A stretch of DNA of 64,000 nt, taken from positions 15,190,001 through 15,254,000 of the forward strand of contig OY783214.1 of assembly GCA_963678705.1 (NCBI GenBank), in the 5' to 3' direction. The DNA is from Panorpa germanica (taxonomy: Eukaryota; Arthropoda; Insecta; Mecoptera; Panorpidae). Below, in pieces: positions 39,742-53,280 of the stretch. Each line of letters opens with the position of its first letter. Positions within the stretch are counted from its first letter, which is position 1. The notes under the pieces were generated by a model. The model saw only the letters and a list, made by a program, of their open reading frames with translations. It made no database searches and was not told the origin of the DNA. A program made the position numbers and the translations under genes.

Positions 39742-40677
39742 CTAAAACACGTTCGCAATTAACAACAGTAAATATTTATCATTGGCAACTGCAGAAACAC
39801 AGAAAGTCATTTCTTTTTAAATCGAGATAAAGATTTTAAAAAGCACATCAAAAAAAGTACAAAATGCACAAATAATAATTCTCATAGTACGCTCAGCTGT
39901 TATTATGACATGCTTATTGCTATAAAATATGAAACATTTATTTATTTGATATTAATATAACAAATAGAAGCACATAACATGTTTATATTTTAGTTTAGTC
40001 ATTACTACATTAGCTGGTTTACTAATGGAAACTGTATTTATTTTGCAATTAAACTAATTAATGTAAATATTTAAATAATCAAAAATGACTTAATGAATCT
40101 CAAATTTAAAATAGGATAATTACATTTAGTATACACATTTGTTTAAAACAGTCTGTGGTAATATGTATGTTACTACAAATGATAATGAACTTAAAATAGC
40201 AAATTAATAAATAACTATAAAAAATAACCCAAAAAGATTAACCGTTAACATATAATAACAAAGCGCATACGCTAATTTAAGCAAAAGAGCAGGTTAGAAG
40301 AATGTTGTTAGAGTAATAGTAATCCATGTAAAATCCCCTTACAAGTTCATTGATTATAATAATTGTTCGCAACAAGAAAATTAAAAGTATATACTACAAT
40401 ATACAAGAGAATGGTGAGTGTGTGAACATGCAGTCCGCATTCCAGCGTGTTACCAACATCTTGGTACAAGTCGATGGTCTCAGAGAGTCGGTGTCAGACG
40501 TACTCAACGTATCGTATATCTTATATTGTACACCGTAAGAAGCAAGTAAACCAAATGCCAGCAGGTAGTGCAGCACGAATGGATATTGATGATGCTGGTA
40601 GGTGCCTTGGCCTCCCGGTGCTGGATTATCGAACGAAATATAAGTAGAGTGTTCAACTTTATGACTGTATTGTCAAT

Positions 40678-41303
40678 AATGGGCTTGTGTTCTCATTTTT
40701 TAGTGGTCGATTTTTCAATTGATGTTAATAAATGTGTATTGGCGTGTCTATTTTATTAAATATCTAAATATTGACGGAGATATAGCAATTAAAAGTTTGA
40801 ATTATAGTTTTAGCGCTAGAAATAATCGGCCATATTTGTATGACGTGAAATGCATTTTAACGTCAGTTATTTGTTAAGTAGGTCAGTGCTGTGGTAATGT
40901 TCTGTAGTTGTTGGTAGTCAAATAATCAAGTCAAGTCAAAGAATAATAAGTTTTTATTTTATATAACTCTGCTAAGGCAGACATAATATTGAAATTTGAT
41001 TGTTCCTTGAAATAGCTGTAAATAATATTTGATATTTTGATATATAAATACATATAGCAGAGATTTATGAGCTGTAAGGTTGGTAACCTTACACAAGGAT
41101 TGTGATGGCACATGCATTTGGAATGTGTACAACGTTGAATCCCTTTAATAATTAAAGAGACAAAATGACTTTTTTAATTGTTAATATCTCTTAACATATA
41201 AGGAGTTATTAAAAAATAATTGAACATTTGAGGTTCTAGTAACCCACTTTATCAATATATAGTACACTTTTATAGAAATTAAGACATAGGACACAAGCCC
41301 ATT
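40678..41303 (+). mobile_element. AATGGGCTTGTGTCCT MITE, copy 8 (full)
   Basis: A 626-bp copy with ends AATGGGCTTGTGTTCTC and TAGGACACAAGCCCATT. It is about 14 bp short near the left end, where the TTGATTGAAAT repeat has collapsed to TTGATGTTAATAAATG. It lies upstream of the 39616-39741 exon. Confidence 0.92.
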
Positions 41304-43121
41304 GTAACAAATCAAAAAATATGGGTGTATTTACTACAAGTGAACGGTTTGCTTTACATTCTGATTGTTATATGTACGATTATGGTACTTTAAATGTATT
41401 ATTGCATTTGAATTGGGTATTCTACTTTAAATAGGAATAGATCATTTTTGATTTATTACTTTTGATATTTTATATCAAAGATTAGATTATTATGGATGAT
41501 TCAGCTGCAATTTTTTAATAATTACGTGGCTTATAATCACCTTTCCTTGGCTATAAGAATCAAGCTATAAGTTTGATAATTTTGAAAAACTGGAGATACC
41601 ACTGTCTTAAGACAATGCTAAAAATGTTGTATTAGGACTGATCTCACATTAGAACAGAATTTGCCCTTTTAATTGTTAACAATATAATTAAATAATTTTT
41701 TAAATTTATAATTATAGAAACTACCTAATTTTTGATGTGACACAAACTGAAACCTAATAAAGCTGGAACGGAAATAACTAAAATGCGATTGTAGAAAAGA
41801 AAGAAAGTTTAATTCAATTAAAATAAAAAATAAATAATCTCTGAATCAGAATCATGTCAATTTGATTCGAATGCATGCGTGCAGTGCAGAGTGTATCTCA
41901 GTCGAGTGCAAAGAAAAGATCATTAACATCATTTATATCCTTACATCTATATCCATACACTGTAAGAGATAAAAACAAAAACGAAAGTATAATTAAAAGA
42001 AAGTTTTAACACTGAAATGTAATTAAGTAATGAGTTATATCAAGGTTAAATGTTTTAAACTATTAGGAAAAAATAAATAAAATTAAATCGAATACATACA
42101 TACTTGAAGAAGTAAAATTATTTAAAAAAAGAATTCAGTTGTAAAAACATTGAAAAATGTATTTAAAAAAAGTTTATTTAATTAGAAAGTCTATATATTT
42201 TTATAATATAATGATCGAGTATATAGCAGATTAATTTCACGAATGACTTTTCTCTTTGTGCAGGTTGTCCAACAAATTAAAAACAACATAAATAGTAATT
42301 TATGTTTGCAGTAAATAACAGATTGGGTTCGATTTCCGGACCAGCTATATATTCATGATTCTATCCCATATATTCTAGTCGAACATATGTATGAGACCCA
42401 CAATTTGATCTCTAAATAAAATTGAATGTGACAGACCAAGAAAACGATCAAAAAGTTAGGTTAATTAGGAAGGGTGATTTTATTACGACATAGTGAAAGA
42501 AAAGATATGTAATATAAATAACAAAACAGAACAAAGATAAAGATATTACCTTTCGTGGCATAATTATTGTTACACTTATGACTAAATAACCTAAAAACTT
42601 TAGAAATAGTTATTTAAATTGAATATATATATAACATTTATAAAAAAAAAAAGAAAATAAGTGTCACAGTATAAAATAAATGTTACATCGTACGATACTT
42701 TATGGTTAACACTGACACTGTTAAAGTTTGTCATATTGTGGTTCAGTGTTTCAATTTATTAAATATTTTTACAATTACATAGAGACAGCACAGCTATGTT
42801 CAAGTAATTTTAATATTTTAAATAAAAACAACAACAAATAAAACAATAAACACAATTGAATAAGAATTATTTGATAAATATGATAGTTGTGGAGATAGTG
42901 AGAAGATAATAAATAAATTAAATTATTGTAGCTAAATGTTATATCAGAAATCAGGGAAGAGTGCGAACAAATGGTGTGTTTATGAATATAATTGTTGCTA
43001 CAAGAGTTACTACAAATTACAGATTTTTAATAACATTAGTCGTGGTCCTTACATACAAGTTATAAGGTCTCCCACTTTTAAAACTACGGCACTGGTTATT
43101 GTTAGACAAGCGTATAAAGTA

Positions 43122-43331
43122 CCCGCTAAACACAAAACATAAACTCATGTATATTTTACATAATATTGATTACCTAACATAACGTTTTATTATTTACTGA
43201 TGTTTAATATTTTTTTTTTTATATAAAATTTATAATTATGCTATGTAAACATAAAAAATATTTTTTAACAGGTAATCTTTTTTATATTAAATACACCTTA
43301 AATAGACTTGTATGTAACTGTGTTTAGCGGG
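43122..43331. mobile_element. 210-bp inverted-repeat MITE, CCCGCTAAACAC ends
   Basis: It starts CCCGCTAAACACA and ends TGTGTTTAGCGGG, a perfect 13-bp terminal inverted repeat. TA flanks both sides (43120-43121 and 43332-43333), a possible TA target duplication as in Tc1/mariner-type elements. The interior is non-coding. A diverged relative lies at 36626-37151. Confidence 0.78.
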
Positions 43332-43366
43332 TAATAGTTAATATTTAAGAAGTAAGCGAAGATCAC

Positions 43367-43429
43367 AAAACGAAGCTCCTCAGCACTGAGGACTCCCTCC
43401 CGCTCCCTCAACCAACGCACCGGATCTAG
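43367..43429 (-). CDS. Candidate upstream exon of the sickie-like gene
   Basis: A GC-rich 63-nt segment follows the acceptor AAGATATTTCAG and ends at a weak GTGATC donor. Only one of three frames is open (LDPVRWLREREGVLSAEELR plus one residue). It starts and ends in phase 0, as the 39616-39741 exon requires. I do not recognise the sequence. Confidence 0.35.
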
Positions 43430-45199
43430 CTGAAATATCTTAATAATATATTATTATTTATTTACTCACAATATAACAATGCCACAACTCAATGAATGAC
43501 TTGCAGTAGAAGTCGCTGAAAAGTACAAAAAGATTGTATGTATAACTAACTGTAAATGATAAATGATTTGATATGATGTAGCATGCAATAAGACAACATA
43601 TAACAACACATAATGTACGTTAAAATCTGCTCAATCTGTTAATTAATCTGCTCAGGGATATGTTTGTAAGGAGATTGCAATTGCACCTCAAGTTACGTAG
43701 CATTTCGAAGAATTGAGATAAGTGCAGCTTGCAATTATGTGAGAATGCTAATACTATTTTGTTCTACAGATAAATATTGAAATAACAGTTTACAAGTGTT
43801 GCAGGTATAGTACCTAAAAGTACATTAACTTTTATGCGATTTTACACTAAAGCAATATTCATATCAACTGTTTCTCCTCAATTAGGGGCCCCCAACTCAG
43901 TTCGGTTCAAAGGGTCCAAGGATATCATTTCTGAGAGGCGGTCGTGCGAATTGTTATAGTTCTTAATTTTAATACAGTTTAAATGTAATGCAGTAGCTAA
44001 GAAACTAGAAACTAGGTAATTGAAAACTAGAAACAAACAATAAAATTGTACTCTACATCATAATAAACAAAACAAATTATTCAAAAGAAAGTGTTTTGAA
44101 AATAATTAGTAATAAAAAGTGTTATAATTAAAAACATTACATAAGGAATTAGTGAAATTATGATAATGTTTTCATTAAATATTGCAGAAAATACTACGCA
44201 ATGAACATACATTCATTAATTAGTATTACCGAGGTAGATAATTAAAAGTAAGTCACAGACCGAAAGGTCCTGTTAATAAAATGCATTTATTTCGTTACAT
44301 CAGATGACTAAAGATGAAAACTGGTCAAGTCAAAAATTGACTTTAACACAATTAACAAAAATCTGTTCATTGTAAAATTGTATAATTATTTCTTTAAAGA
44401 AAAGTTTCCTCACGCTCGTCTTCAGAAAGTTTCGCGCAAGGAATACTTAATTAAATAAATAATTCACTTCCGCTGAACTGAATGTTTTTACCTTTCTATG
44501 CTAATACAACCAATTAAACCTTAATTAACATTATGTGTAATTAAACATTTTCAATACTATGCAGTGTAAATAATTTTTAATAATGTATAGCATTACAAAA
44601 TCACGTGATTTATTTTCATCTTTTTGTTCTTTTTCTTCCCACGAAAACATAATTTGATAATAAAATATACTGTACTTTAATAATGCTTGTAACTATATTT
44701 TTTTTATACTAATATAATGAGATAGTACAATAATTCTCACAGCTGTATTAGCTATTGTGAAGATAAAGTAAGTACCGTATAATAAATACAGGTCCACTTC
44801 TTAGAATAATAAATATAATTTTAAATTTAACATAAAATTCTAAGTCTTTTATATTATAGGGTACCAATTTATTTTCTAAAACAAATAATATTTAATAATT
44901 TTCGCTATGTTCTTCAATTAAATATATGCTCATCACTGAATAAGTTTAAATGAATATTTTGAAACATTATTCAAGACATATGATTTATGAACATCTCTTT
45001 TCCTGATGATCAACATTATCAATTTATCAATTACGAATTACACAATTTATTAAATTAATATATTCCTAAAAAAGCTATTTTAAACGCATTCTTTTTTTAT
45101 TGATGAATTCATAGGTTTTAATAATATAGACTGTTAACTCAAGATATGTTAATGATGGTGTTAAACACATACAATTTTGATATATTCAATAATTACAAC

Positions 45200-45241
45200 C
45201 TGTTGCCGGTTGCGGCTGATGACCGCAGAAGCACACACTTC
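45200..45241 (-). CDS. Candidate 42-nt microexon upstream of the sickie-like exons
   Basis: A GC-rich segment between the acceptor TTTATTACAG and the donor GTTGTA. Its length is a multiple of three, and in phase 0 it encodes EVCASAVISRNRQQ, which would join the 43367-43429 candidate. A second frame is also open, so coding status is uncertain. Confidence 0.25.
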
Positions 45242-45995
45242 CTGTAATAAAGCGTGGATTTTGCATAGTCTTTAGTTCTGTGAAGGTTACTACGAAAGTT
45301 CAAATTAATTCATAATAAATTCTTTCTAAATAATATTTACATCGGTTTCAAAACGGAAACTACTTTCTCGAATGTTTACTACATGTTATGCCAAATTATA
45401 TTTTAACATATCCCAAAAAACTAGGTTATTTCTTTAGAAAAAAGCGGAAAAAACCTAAGTGCATTTAATGCAAGTAACGTTAGCAAACCTTTCACGTTTT
45501 TGAAGAGATTACATAACCTATTTAGGTTTTTTATTTATTTAATAATATTTAATTTAATATTTTAAAGTTTAAACAAATTTCCTACTCTACTGTGTAAAGA
45601 ATAAAATTATTTAATTAAAATAAATTACATTATAATAAACATTTGCATAAGAAGTTATGGAAAGCAATAATTAAAAATATGTTTTCAGGATATTTCTAAA
45701 CATAAAATAATTTATAGCATAACACGGAATGATCCCAAATATAATGAGAAACGATTATGTACAACTATTTATTTGTTTGTTTTATATGTAACTGTCATTC
45801 GATAAATGTTTATTTAATTATTACAACAAATACATGACGCTGTGTTATACATTGTGATAAGGATTATAAGATTAAAAATGTGGAATCCAGGTTTATTATC
45901 AATATTACAATATTTATAAAAAAGTAATCACATGGAATATTTTATAAATAATACATTAAACAAAGTAATAATAATTAACAAAACATAACACTAAC

Positions 45996-46050
45996 CTCGC
46001 GACTTAAGGAATTTCTTGTTATTTTTATATCCGTCATCTAGCACATTCAT
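45996..46050 (-). CDS. Candidate first coding exon (MNVLDDGYKNNKKF...)
   Basis: An ATG at 46050 opens 18 codons, MNVLDDGYKNNKKFLKSR, and ends in phase 1 at a GTTAGT donor. It lies below a GC-richer, promoter-like stretch. It does not connect in phase with the exon candidates at 45200 or 43367, so a further exon is missing or one of these calls is wrong. Confidence 0.35.
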
Positions 46051-46972
46051 ATTCACAAATAAGTAACTAATAACATTCACTGTGTCACTCATTTATTCAT
46101 AATATATTTAAAATTTATTTTACACACTTTTTATTTCAGTAACATCAGTTATATTTACATTAGTAAATTTTATAAATATGTAAACACAATGCTTGAATAA
46201 TCTGATGAACAGAACACGAAACAAACAGATGTTGCATGAGTACGGTTCAAACCATATTTAAACTTGTTTTGTATTTATATTTCCATCTACTAGAATTTTA
46301 CGGCACACACACACACAAAGAAGCCGTACGCTCAAGTACTACTCCTAACAAATACTGACAGTGGCAACCACCACATGCTGGAGCTAGCATTCGATTGAAG
46401 TCGTAGCCGTAGCTTCAGATGCGAAACAAAAATCCGAAGAAGAATTTGCTTAAAATATAAACAATTAGTTAAACAATAATAATTAAATTTAGAAATTACT
46501 TACTAAAAATGAAGTATTACCTGAATTCAATCTTAGAATCACAGAAACCAATATGTGGGGTCCAGGGGCCATGAGCTAAGGGGAGACTGTACAATTGGTG
46601 TTACCAAGATTTTCTTTAATTAAAAAAGGAATCATAGTCAAATCATTTATTTAAAAAGAAACCGATAGTGTTTAGAAATAACAAATTGAAACTGAATGCA
46701 CTGAAGTTGTAAGGCACTGAACGTCGAGGTATATGTGACAATATAACAATGAATGAAGGGAATAAGGGATTGTAAAATATTGGATTTAATTAAATTATAA
46801 ATATTTAATTTTTATTTAATTAAAAAACCAACGTTTATTTCAGTTTGATAATACACTAGGCTACACACATGAATATTAAAAGTTTGCTATGAAAATACAA
46901 CAAATTGTAACACACAGTATGGTAAAGGTTAGATGCTAAACTTCTTAAAATATTTTAAAATTTGTACAAATA

Positions 46973-49900
46973 TTATTCATCTTTTAAAGGAGGAGAATCA
47001 GATTCGTCAGGTTCCGTCATTGAAATTATTTCCATTCTGAAAAAGACAAATTAATTATTATTCTGTCAACATTTTATTTGAAATACTCAACTTCTATATA
47101 ATTTAGAAAATTGAAAATATTGTCTATTACTTACTCCTCCACTTTTAACTCACTACAATTTGTTTTTATATCTAGAAATGGCACCATCATGGTATGCATA
47201 TCTTGAACTAGGAAGTTAAACCTATCATATTTCTCCTATAAACAAAACGTATTTTTAATAAAAATATGATATAAATAAAAAATTAATTGTAAAAGAAAAA
47301 TCTAAAATACCGTGACTAGTTTTAAGCTGTCTTCACAGCGATACAATTTTCTCTTGTAATCCGATACTTTCTCCGTCAACTCTTTGATATTGCTATTTGC
47401 CCGAACACTATCATCAGTAAGACTAATATTTTTATGCTTTAATTCAACTAAATGCGTTTCAGTATCTTCCCGAGCCTTTTCACTGCGCTTTAACTGTGCC
47501 ATTAATTTCTCAACATCTAGTAAACCACCCTTGTATATGACAAATCCTGGAATTAATTAATTTGTTAATATACCTCATAATGTATAATTAATAACACTAA
47601 TATTTTCTAGAAAGTACCATCAGGGACATCACTTTCTGTTCCCGAATTTTCCCGCTTTTGCCTTTTACGCTCAGGACCGTCATCTGTTTCAAACACGGGA
47701 AGAAGTCTTTTATTTCCGAATGCTAGTGCTTTTAAATCAGTTTTATTTGCATTATCAGATATATTATTAATTACATCATTTGTTTCAGTTAAAGACTTAA
47801 TTTCTTCATCTTTTGGCTTATCTGTTAGTTTCCTGATAATAAAAAATTAACATAGAAATCATTTAGAAAAGCTGGATATGAAATATTACGGAAGTAGTTT
47901 TACTTCTTAAGTACTAACCTATAATGGAACGAGTCCCTTGTAACAACTTTGCCTACTAATTTTCTTACTTGTGCACTAGATAAATTAAGTCCCAAAGTGT
48001 ACAATAGTTCTTCCATATCCTTTTCAAATATGTAGCCACAATGTGATTGATCAAAATATACAAATGATAATAGTAAATGTGGATCCTTAGTTACTAATTT
48101 AACGCGTTCCTTCTTATTTTTATCTTTATTCTTATCTGAAGTAGATCTTTTATCATATTCACCGTCCTCATCATCCTCTTCTTCATCATTAACATGTTTC
48201 TTATCATCTTTTCTGATTTCCTCTCGTTTTGATTCGCTAGCTGCACGTTTTTCTTCTCGTTTTGAGTCGTCCCTTTTATCTTCTTTTTTGAAATCGGATT
48301 TTTTATCATCTTTTCTGGAATCATCTTTAATTTCCCTTTTCTCGTCAGATCTTTTATCCCTCTCTTCAGATTTCTTATCTTTCTCATTCTTCAATTTATC
48401 ATCTTTATCATCTTTTTTCTTTTCGTCTTTCTCTTTTTTCCTTTCCTCTTTTTCATCTTTTGGTTTTTCTGGTAAATCATGTAGAGATTTGTAAATGTTA
48501 AAACCGAAGTCTCTCATTAGCATTTCATTGAATAGTTCCGCAAATAACGACACCTTTAAAAAAGAATATTTAAATGAATTTTATTTTATATATAGATACA
48601 TAATTACACTTATATTTATATAAAACATACCTCAAATGAATGCTCCTTTGTATCTTCAGGTCTGTAATCAAGAAGAAGTGATAAGGACATAACTGTACAA
48701 TCAAACTTCCCTGATTTGGCTACTCGAGATGGATGTACTACAATTTGAGGAGACTCCGGCAAAGCATAACGCTTTTCCAGTTGAGCACGTTCTTTTTCAT
48801 CTGCCTTCCGTACTTCATCATCCTATAAAGTAATTTTAAAATAAGGTAATTTTTATTAAGATATATAAAATTAAAAAGAATATATATTCTTAAAGAACAT
48901 TCTAAAATCGAACTGTTAGAACTCTAACTCACCAAAGTATTTTATATCTTACTTTCTATCCCAATATTGTTTTAACAGACGACATGTCTTTTTAAAATAA
49001 ATTCTAATAACAAAACAACATTTTTTAGTAATAATTAAAAGAGCTCACTTACCTAATCTTTATAAATATAAGATAAATTATTATTTTGCATTTATTTTCT
49101 GAAGAGATAATTTGTTGTATACTTACATCTTTCTTTTTACGATCTTCGTCTTTAACGTCTTTTATTTCAGCTTTTACTGGCTCTACTGTTTCAGGCTCTT
49201 CCACAGCTTGAGGTTCTTGATAAGGCATTTCATCGTCTTCTTGATCAACTTTGTCAGCTTCCGCCTTAATTGCTTTCACTAGCCTCGCTATCAACTGTGA
49301 TTTCAACCCTATTCACAATTTCAAAAATGTTTATGTAATTCATTAACTTATTATGGTTTTTTATATCCCCTATGATATGAACAATTACCTTTTGAACTGA
49401 GTGATCTAGCATCCAACTCTTGTCGCAAATCTGTAACTTTCATTGTTTTAGGATCCAGTTCGGAGAAATGAGTAGGTTCTTTCTTTGGCTCATTGGAATT
49501 CAATACATCATCCTGTAAAAAAACAAATATTACTTTCCAAGAAAATCAATCAGCTGTATAAAAAAAACAAGCGTACACTATAGATAGTACCAAATTGGAC
49601 AATTAAGTACAGGATAATACAATCATTTAAGTATTAATTAATAATAAAATATTTAACTGCTTCAAAAAATAAAGCATAATATAAAATCAATGTTGCGAAG
49701 CCTGAAGTCACCCATAATCTGCATCATAGCTTATCTCTAATATCCCTTACTTATAATAACAAAAATATAAACCAAATGAAGTAAAAACTATCTCCGAAGT
49801 AACTCCCGGAATATACGCAGCAGTATTCAGCAAAGAAACCGTATATCCGTGACGTGGATGGCAGATTAAGTTTTGCAGTGTCCCTATGCTATTACTAAAA

Positions 49901-52497
49901 TATATTGCAACTTAAATCTAACAGATTATGAGGTTATATGAAGTGCCTTTTCAACTGGGGAGATGCAGTCATCCCCTGAATCTTGGTCTGCTTTCAGAAT
50001 GCTGTCGAGCTGCTTCATGTAGAGATGATTCAACTCGTCATACTCCAGCCGAGTTGGAGAACAGCTCCAAACATCTGGGAGAAATATCACCACTGTTTCT
50101 ACTCGAGCCGGCACTACCCGTCCTTTGTGAGTTGTTTCTCCTCGCCGGTAGTACAGCTCCACGAAACGGTACCTAAGGCATGTCATATATTACAAGGAAT
50201 CAAATACATGAAAAAATTAGGTCAGACTTTTAACAAAAAAACACAATATACGACACATTACTTATGTATACGCCATACAAGTCCACTAACAATCACAAAT
50301 GCCGCTCCAAGTGGATGAATATGGCCATCGTGAGATCCTGTCACATTTATATCTAGCCATAACGGAAATATAATAGGGATGACCAAAAAACAAGGAATAA
50401 GAAATAATACTAAAAGGAGTAGATTATCTTATATAAACGTTTGGAATAGAGCAGTTAATAGAGGAACTGAAAGGAGCAAAATTAAAGAAACAAACAAGAC
50501 TATAATTTTGCTTGCATTTTATGAATATTTTAGTTGCATAAAATAAATTAAAGATACATAGGTATAGTAAGACTGAATGCTATTACAGTAAATACAGTAC
50601 GTAATAATAAAACGACTTCAGTATTCAGAGTTATTAGAAATTATAAAATTTTAGTATAAAGTCATTGTTTTTGAAAATGCCAATGGTTCAAGAGTAAATA
50701 TATACTTAAAAACAGTGTATTCATTATTTTTAAGTGTATATATAATTAAATATATGTTATCGCCTTATCTAATCAAATAAATCTCCACACTTAACTTACC
50801 ACTGTGTACAATTGGTAAGATTGATTCCCGTAAGAGCTTTACACGTTCGAATTGCAGTTCTGATTAGAACTGATGGATCTTTTTCAGGATTAGGTCCATC
50901 TAGAGATGGACTCCATGGACCTCCAACAGCCATTGTCTCATTTTTACCTCGAAGACCAACTAGAAAATTGAGTAGCCGAGTTGGATGAATAAAATCTCGT
51001 TCTTCAGAGTCCCGTTCTCGATCTTTTTCTTCCGCCATTGAGCAGCATTTGCGATACACGTCTTCCATTGTCGGCATACTCATCAGCATCACCTTAAAAA
51101 CAATAACACGCTAATTTATTAACTGCTATCATTCATTTTGAACTTCAAAATAAATATAAATATTGCCATACCTTAGCGGAGAAAATATAATCTGCATCTG
51201 CGGGTTCTGCTATAGCATCATTTTCAACAACTGGATCGACATCCTTATGCATAACATGAAAGGCACACGGTTGATTAAGTGTAAAAGGCATGTTCGGCGG
51301 AAATGCATCTACCCATCTAATTTGCGTATTAAAAAAATCCGATGGGATATACATGTTGCTGTATCTCCGTCTTATCTCTAAGACATCAGCTGCTGGTCTG
51401 AAAACATGAAATTATTAATTAATAACACATCATTTTTATTTGTAAAATTGTAATCATACACATACAAGTCCAATGCGATTTTAGGAATTTGAACCATATA
51501 TCTAGGGACCGGCCTAGACCTTCGACGAGATTTTGGAGAGCGAGTCCTTCGTCTTGCTGGGCTACTTTTATCTTTTTCTTCCCTTTCTTTTCCCCGTGCT
51601 ACCCTTTCGCGCTCACGTTCTTCTCGCCGGCGTCTGCGTTCGTCATCCATCTAATAAATATTTTTATTAATATAAGAAGCACAAAAGGTTAAGATAAGAA
51701 TACAATATTAGTTATTATGTCTTTACTTCAGCTTCTCTATGACGCTCCTCTTTCTCACGTCTATCTTTATCTCGTCGTTGTGGCCCGGCATTTGATTTTC
51801 TTGAATTTCTGCTACTACTAAAGTTACCGTTTTGTCCTTCAATAGGTGGTGGAACAGCGTTATATGCATTAGCAGATGTAAAATTTTTATTATTTTGGTT
51901 ACCACCTTCTCGTCTATTCCCAGAATTATTATTTATCGATAAAACTTGTATTCTTGTCGCATTCCATTTAAATGGCATGTTAGGATTATAGGAAGCTTCA
52001 ACTAACACACGATCTCCAACGGTTGGATTAGATCCTTTAACGCAAGCATTTGTCTGAAAAAATACCTCTTCATCCACAAATCCAAAATCATTATGAACTT
52101 TAGTAACTGTGCCAGTAAATACCCGTTGCTTTGTGCTTTGAGCACCTGCGGGAGGCACTGTTGTATTTGTGGAGACGGCTTGAAAAGCGGCATTATTTAC
52201 CGCTCTAGGTAAAGGGTAAGATATGGGGCCCATCTGAGAATACATTTGGCCCTGTGCTAGCTGTCCAGATAGTGTCTGCGCTTGCATTTGTGATAAACCC
52301 AAACCTAGGTTTTGTTGTTGCATTCCTATATTTTGTGCAAAAACTTGCTGTGGTTGCTGATATTGCACCAGGCTAGGTTGTGACAATCCACCGAGCATTT
52401 GATTCTGAAGACCTTGTAAAGGCTGATGACCGGCACCGGGAACAGCTCCGCGAGCCCATGGCGGGTTCTTTGCACCTCCAAAGGGTGAGTTACTCAT
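46973..52497 (-). CDS. CCAR1: Cell division cycle and apoptosis regulator protein 1 (CCAR1)
   Basis: Thirteen minus-strand exons chain in phase: 52497-51727, 51650-51466, 51397-51172, 51092-50800, 50172-49947, 49512-49389, 49308-49127, 48822-48631, 48553-47919, 47832-47618, 47546-47311, 47235-47135 and 47036-46973 (TAA). They encode about 1149 aa; human CCAR1 has 1150. Domains in order are a Gln-rich start, an S1-like RNA-binding domain (about 124-187, KQRVFTGTVTKVHNDFGFVD), an Arg/Glu/Ser-rich stretch, the inactive Nudix-like DBC1 domain (about 330-540), a SAP DNA-binding motif (about 588-622), a Lys/Asp/Glu-rich linker, an EF-hand-like region (YFDQSHCGYIFEKDMEELL) and a C-terminal coiled coil. 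CCAR1 is a nuclear transcription and splicing coactivator. The start MSNSPFGG was chosen over an upstream ATG (52545) because the family begins this way. Confidence 0.95.
49513..49946 (-). other. Apparent GC-AG intron of CCAR1
   Basis: On the minus strand the exon ends GTTGAAAAG and the intron begins GCACTT. The next exon starts after TTTTTTTTACAG. Reading on past the donor reaches a stop eight codons later. The only GT alternative in phase lies 9 nt upstream (CCA then GTTGAA). The paralogue has the same arrangement at the same place. Confidence 0.65.
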
Positions 52498-53280
52498 TTT
52501 ATTAAAGACTATTTTTCTACTTATTGTACTAATTAAACTACACAAGTAATCTAGGAGCTACGTTAAAACAATTATTGAATTTAATTATCAATAATATGCA
52601 TTCAAGTTATGACATTTTGATAATACTTTAAACAAACTGAGAACAAATAACGCATCGAAACAAATGACAGCCATGTTTAATTTTTGTGATTTACGAACGA
52701 AGATAATAATTTACAAATGGTACGCTGCGATTGCTTGATCTGCTTGTCTCTGCTTCGGAATACACTTCAGTTGTTGCACCTTATTGATAATAATCAATGC
52801 TGAATTCGAATTCAAATTTGTTATTCACGTACACGTTAAAATAAACCATAATCGAAGTAAAAAATAATAACGAGTATTTCCAAATCACAATGGTAGTCTA
52901 GAAATATATAAAAAAAATATAATCAGCACCGTATTAACGTAACTTGTTATATTTGTAACTAATTACCTTTTTTTGCTCTCACGTATTCTATCCAGTTACA
53001 ATATACTCAATTGGAGGCACCTAGACGCCAACATTCTAAGTCATTTACCCACGTCACTCTTAATGGTCAAAAGTAAAACTATTGCTATATGAAATATCAA
53101 AAAGATTGTTCTCGATAATAGATAGTATTGGAAAAATAAAACAATATTTCTTATTAATCAAAAAAACATATTTATCTCACTGCTATTTTAAAATAATATA
53201 TTGTAAAAGCATTTTATATAAAAAAAAAAATTGCACAAGATTTTTTATCACAAAGAGTAATAATTACTTAAATACTGAAG
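52498..53280. promoter_or_regulatory. CCAR1 5' region and downstream end of the paralogue
   Basis: This 783-bp gap lies between the CCAR1 start codon and the stop codon of the upstream tandem copy. It must hold both the CCAR1 promoter and the 3' UTR of the paralogue. The GC-richer stretch at 52720-52790 is the likeliest promoter. No TATA box stands out. No reading frame here is credible. Confidence 0.5.

Larger units (their letters stand above)
39742..46972. other. Upstream region of the sickie-like gene, weak exon candidates
   Basis: AT-rich DNA between the last confident sickie-like exon and the CCAR1 stop. It holds MITE copy 8, the 210-bp inverted-repeat element at 43122-43331 and three small exon candidates listed separately. 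A (CA)n run lies at 46303-46316. A GC-richer stretch at 46320-46440, just upstream of the ATG candidate at 46050, could be the promoter of a minus-strand transcript. The last few hundred bases probably include the CCAR1 3' UTR. Confidence 0.45.

Noticed and set aside
42320..42345. tRNA B-box-like sequence GGGTTCGATTTCC
   Set aside because: No matching A box, acceptor stem or cloverleaf within 90 bp upstream.
48094..48387. Second frame in the Lys/Asp/Glu-rich CCAR1 exon, and the Ser-rich plus-strand frame opposite it
   Set aside because: Both are shadows of the repetitive charged linker; the CCAR1 frame is supported by conserved domains on both sides.
51498..52545. Longer CCAR1 start at the ATG at 52545
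   Set aside because: The extra 16 residues (MCSLISTISRKIVFNK) do not resemble the family, whose N-terminus begins near MSNSPFGG.
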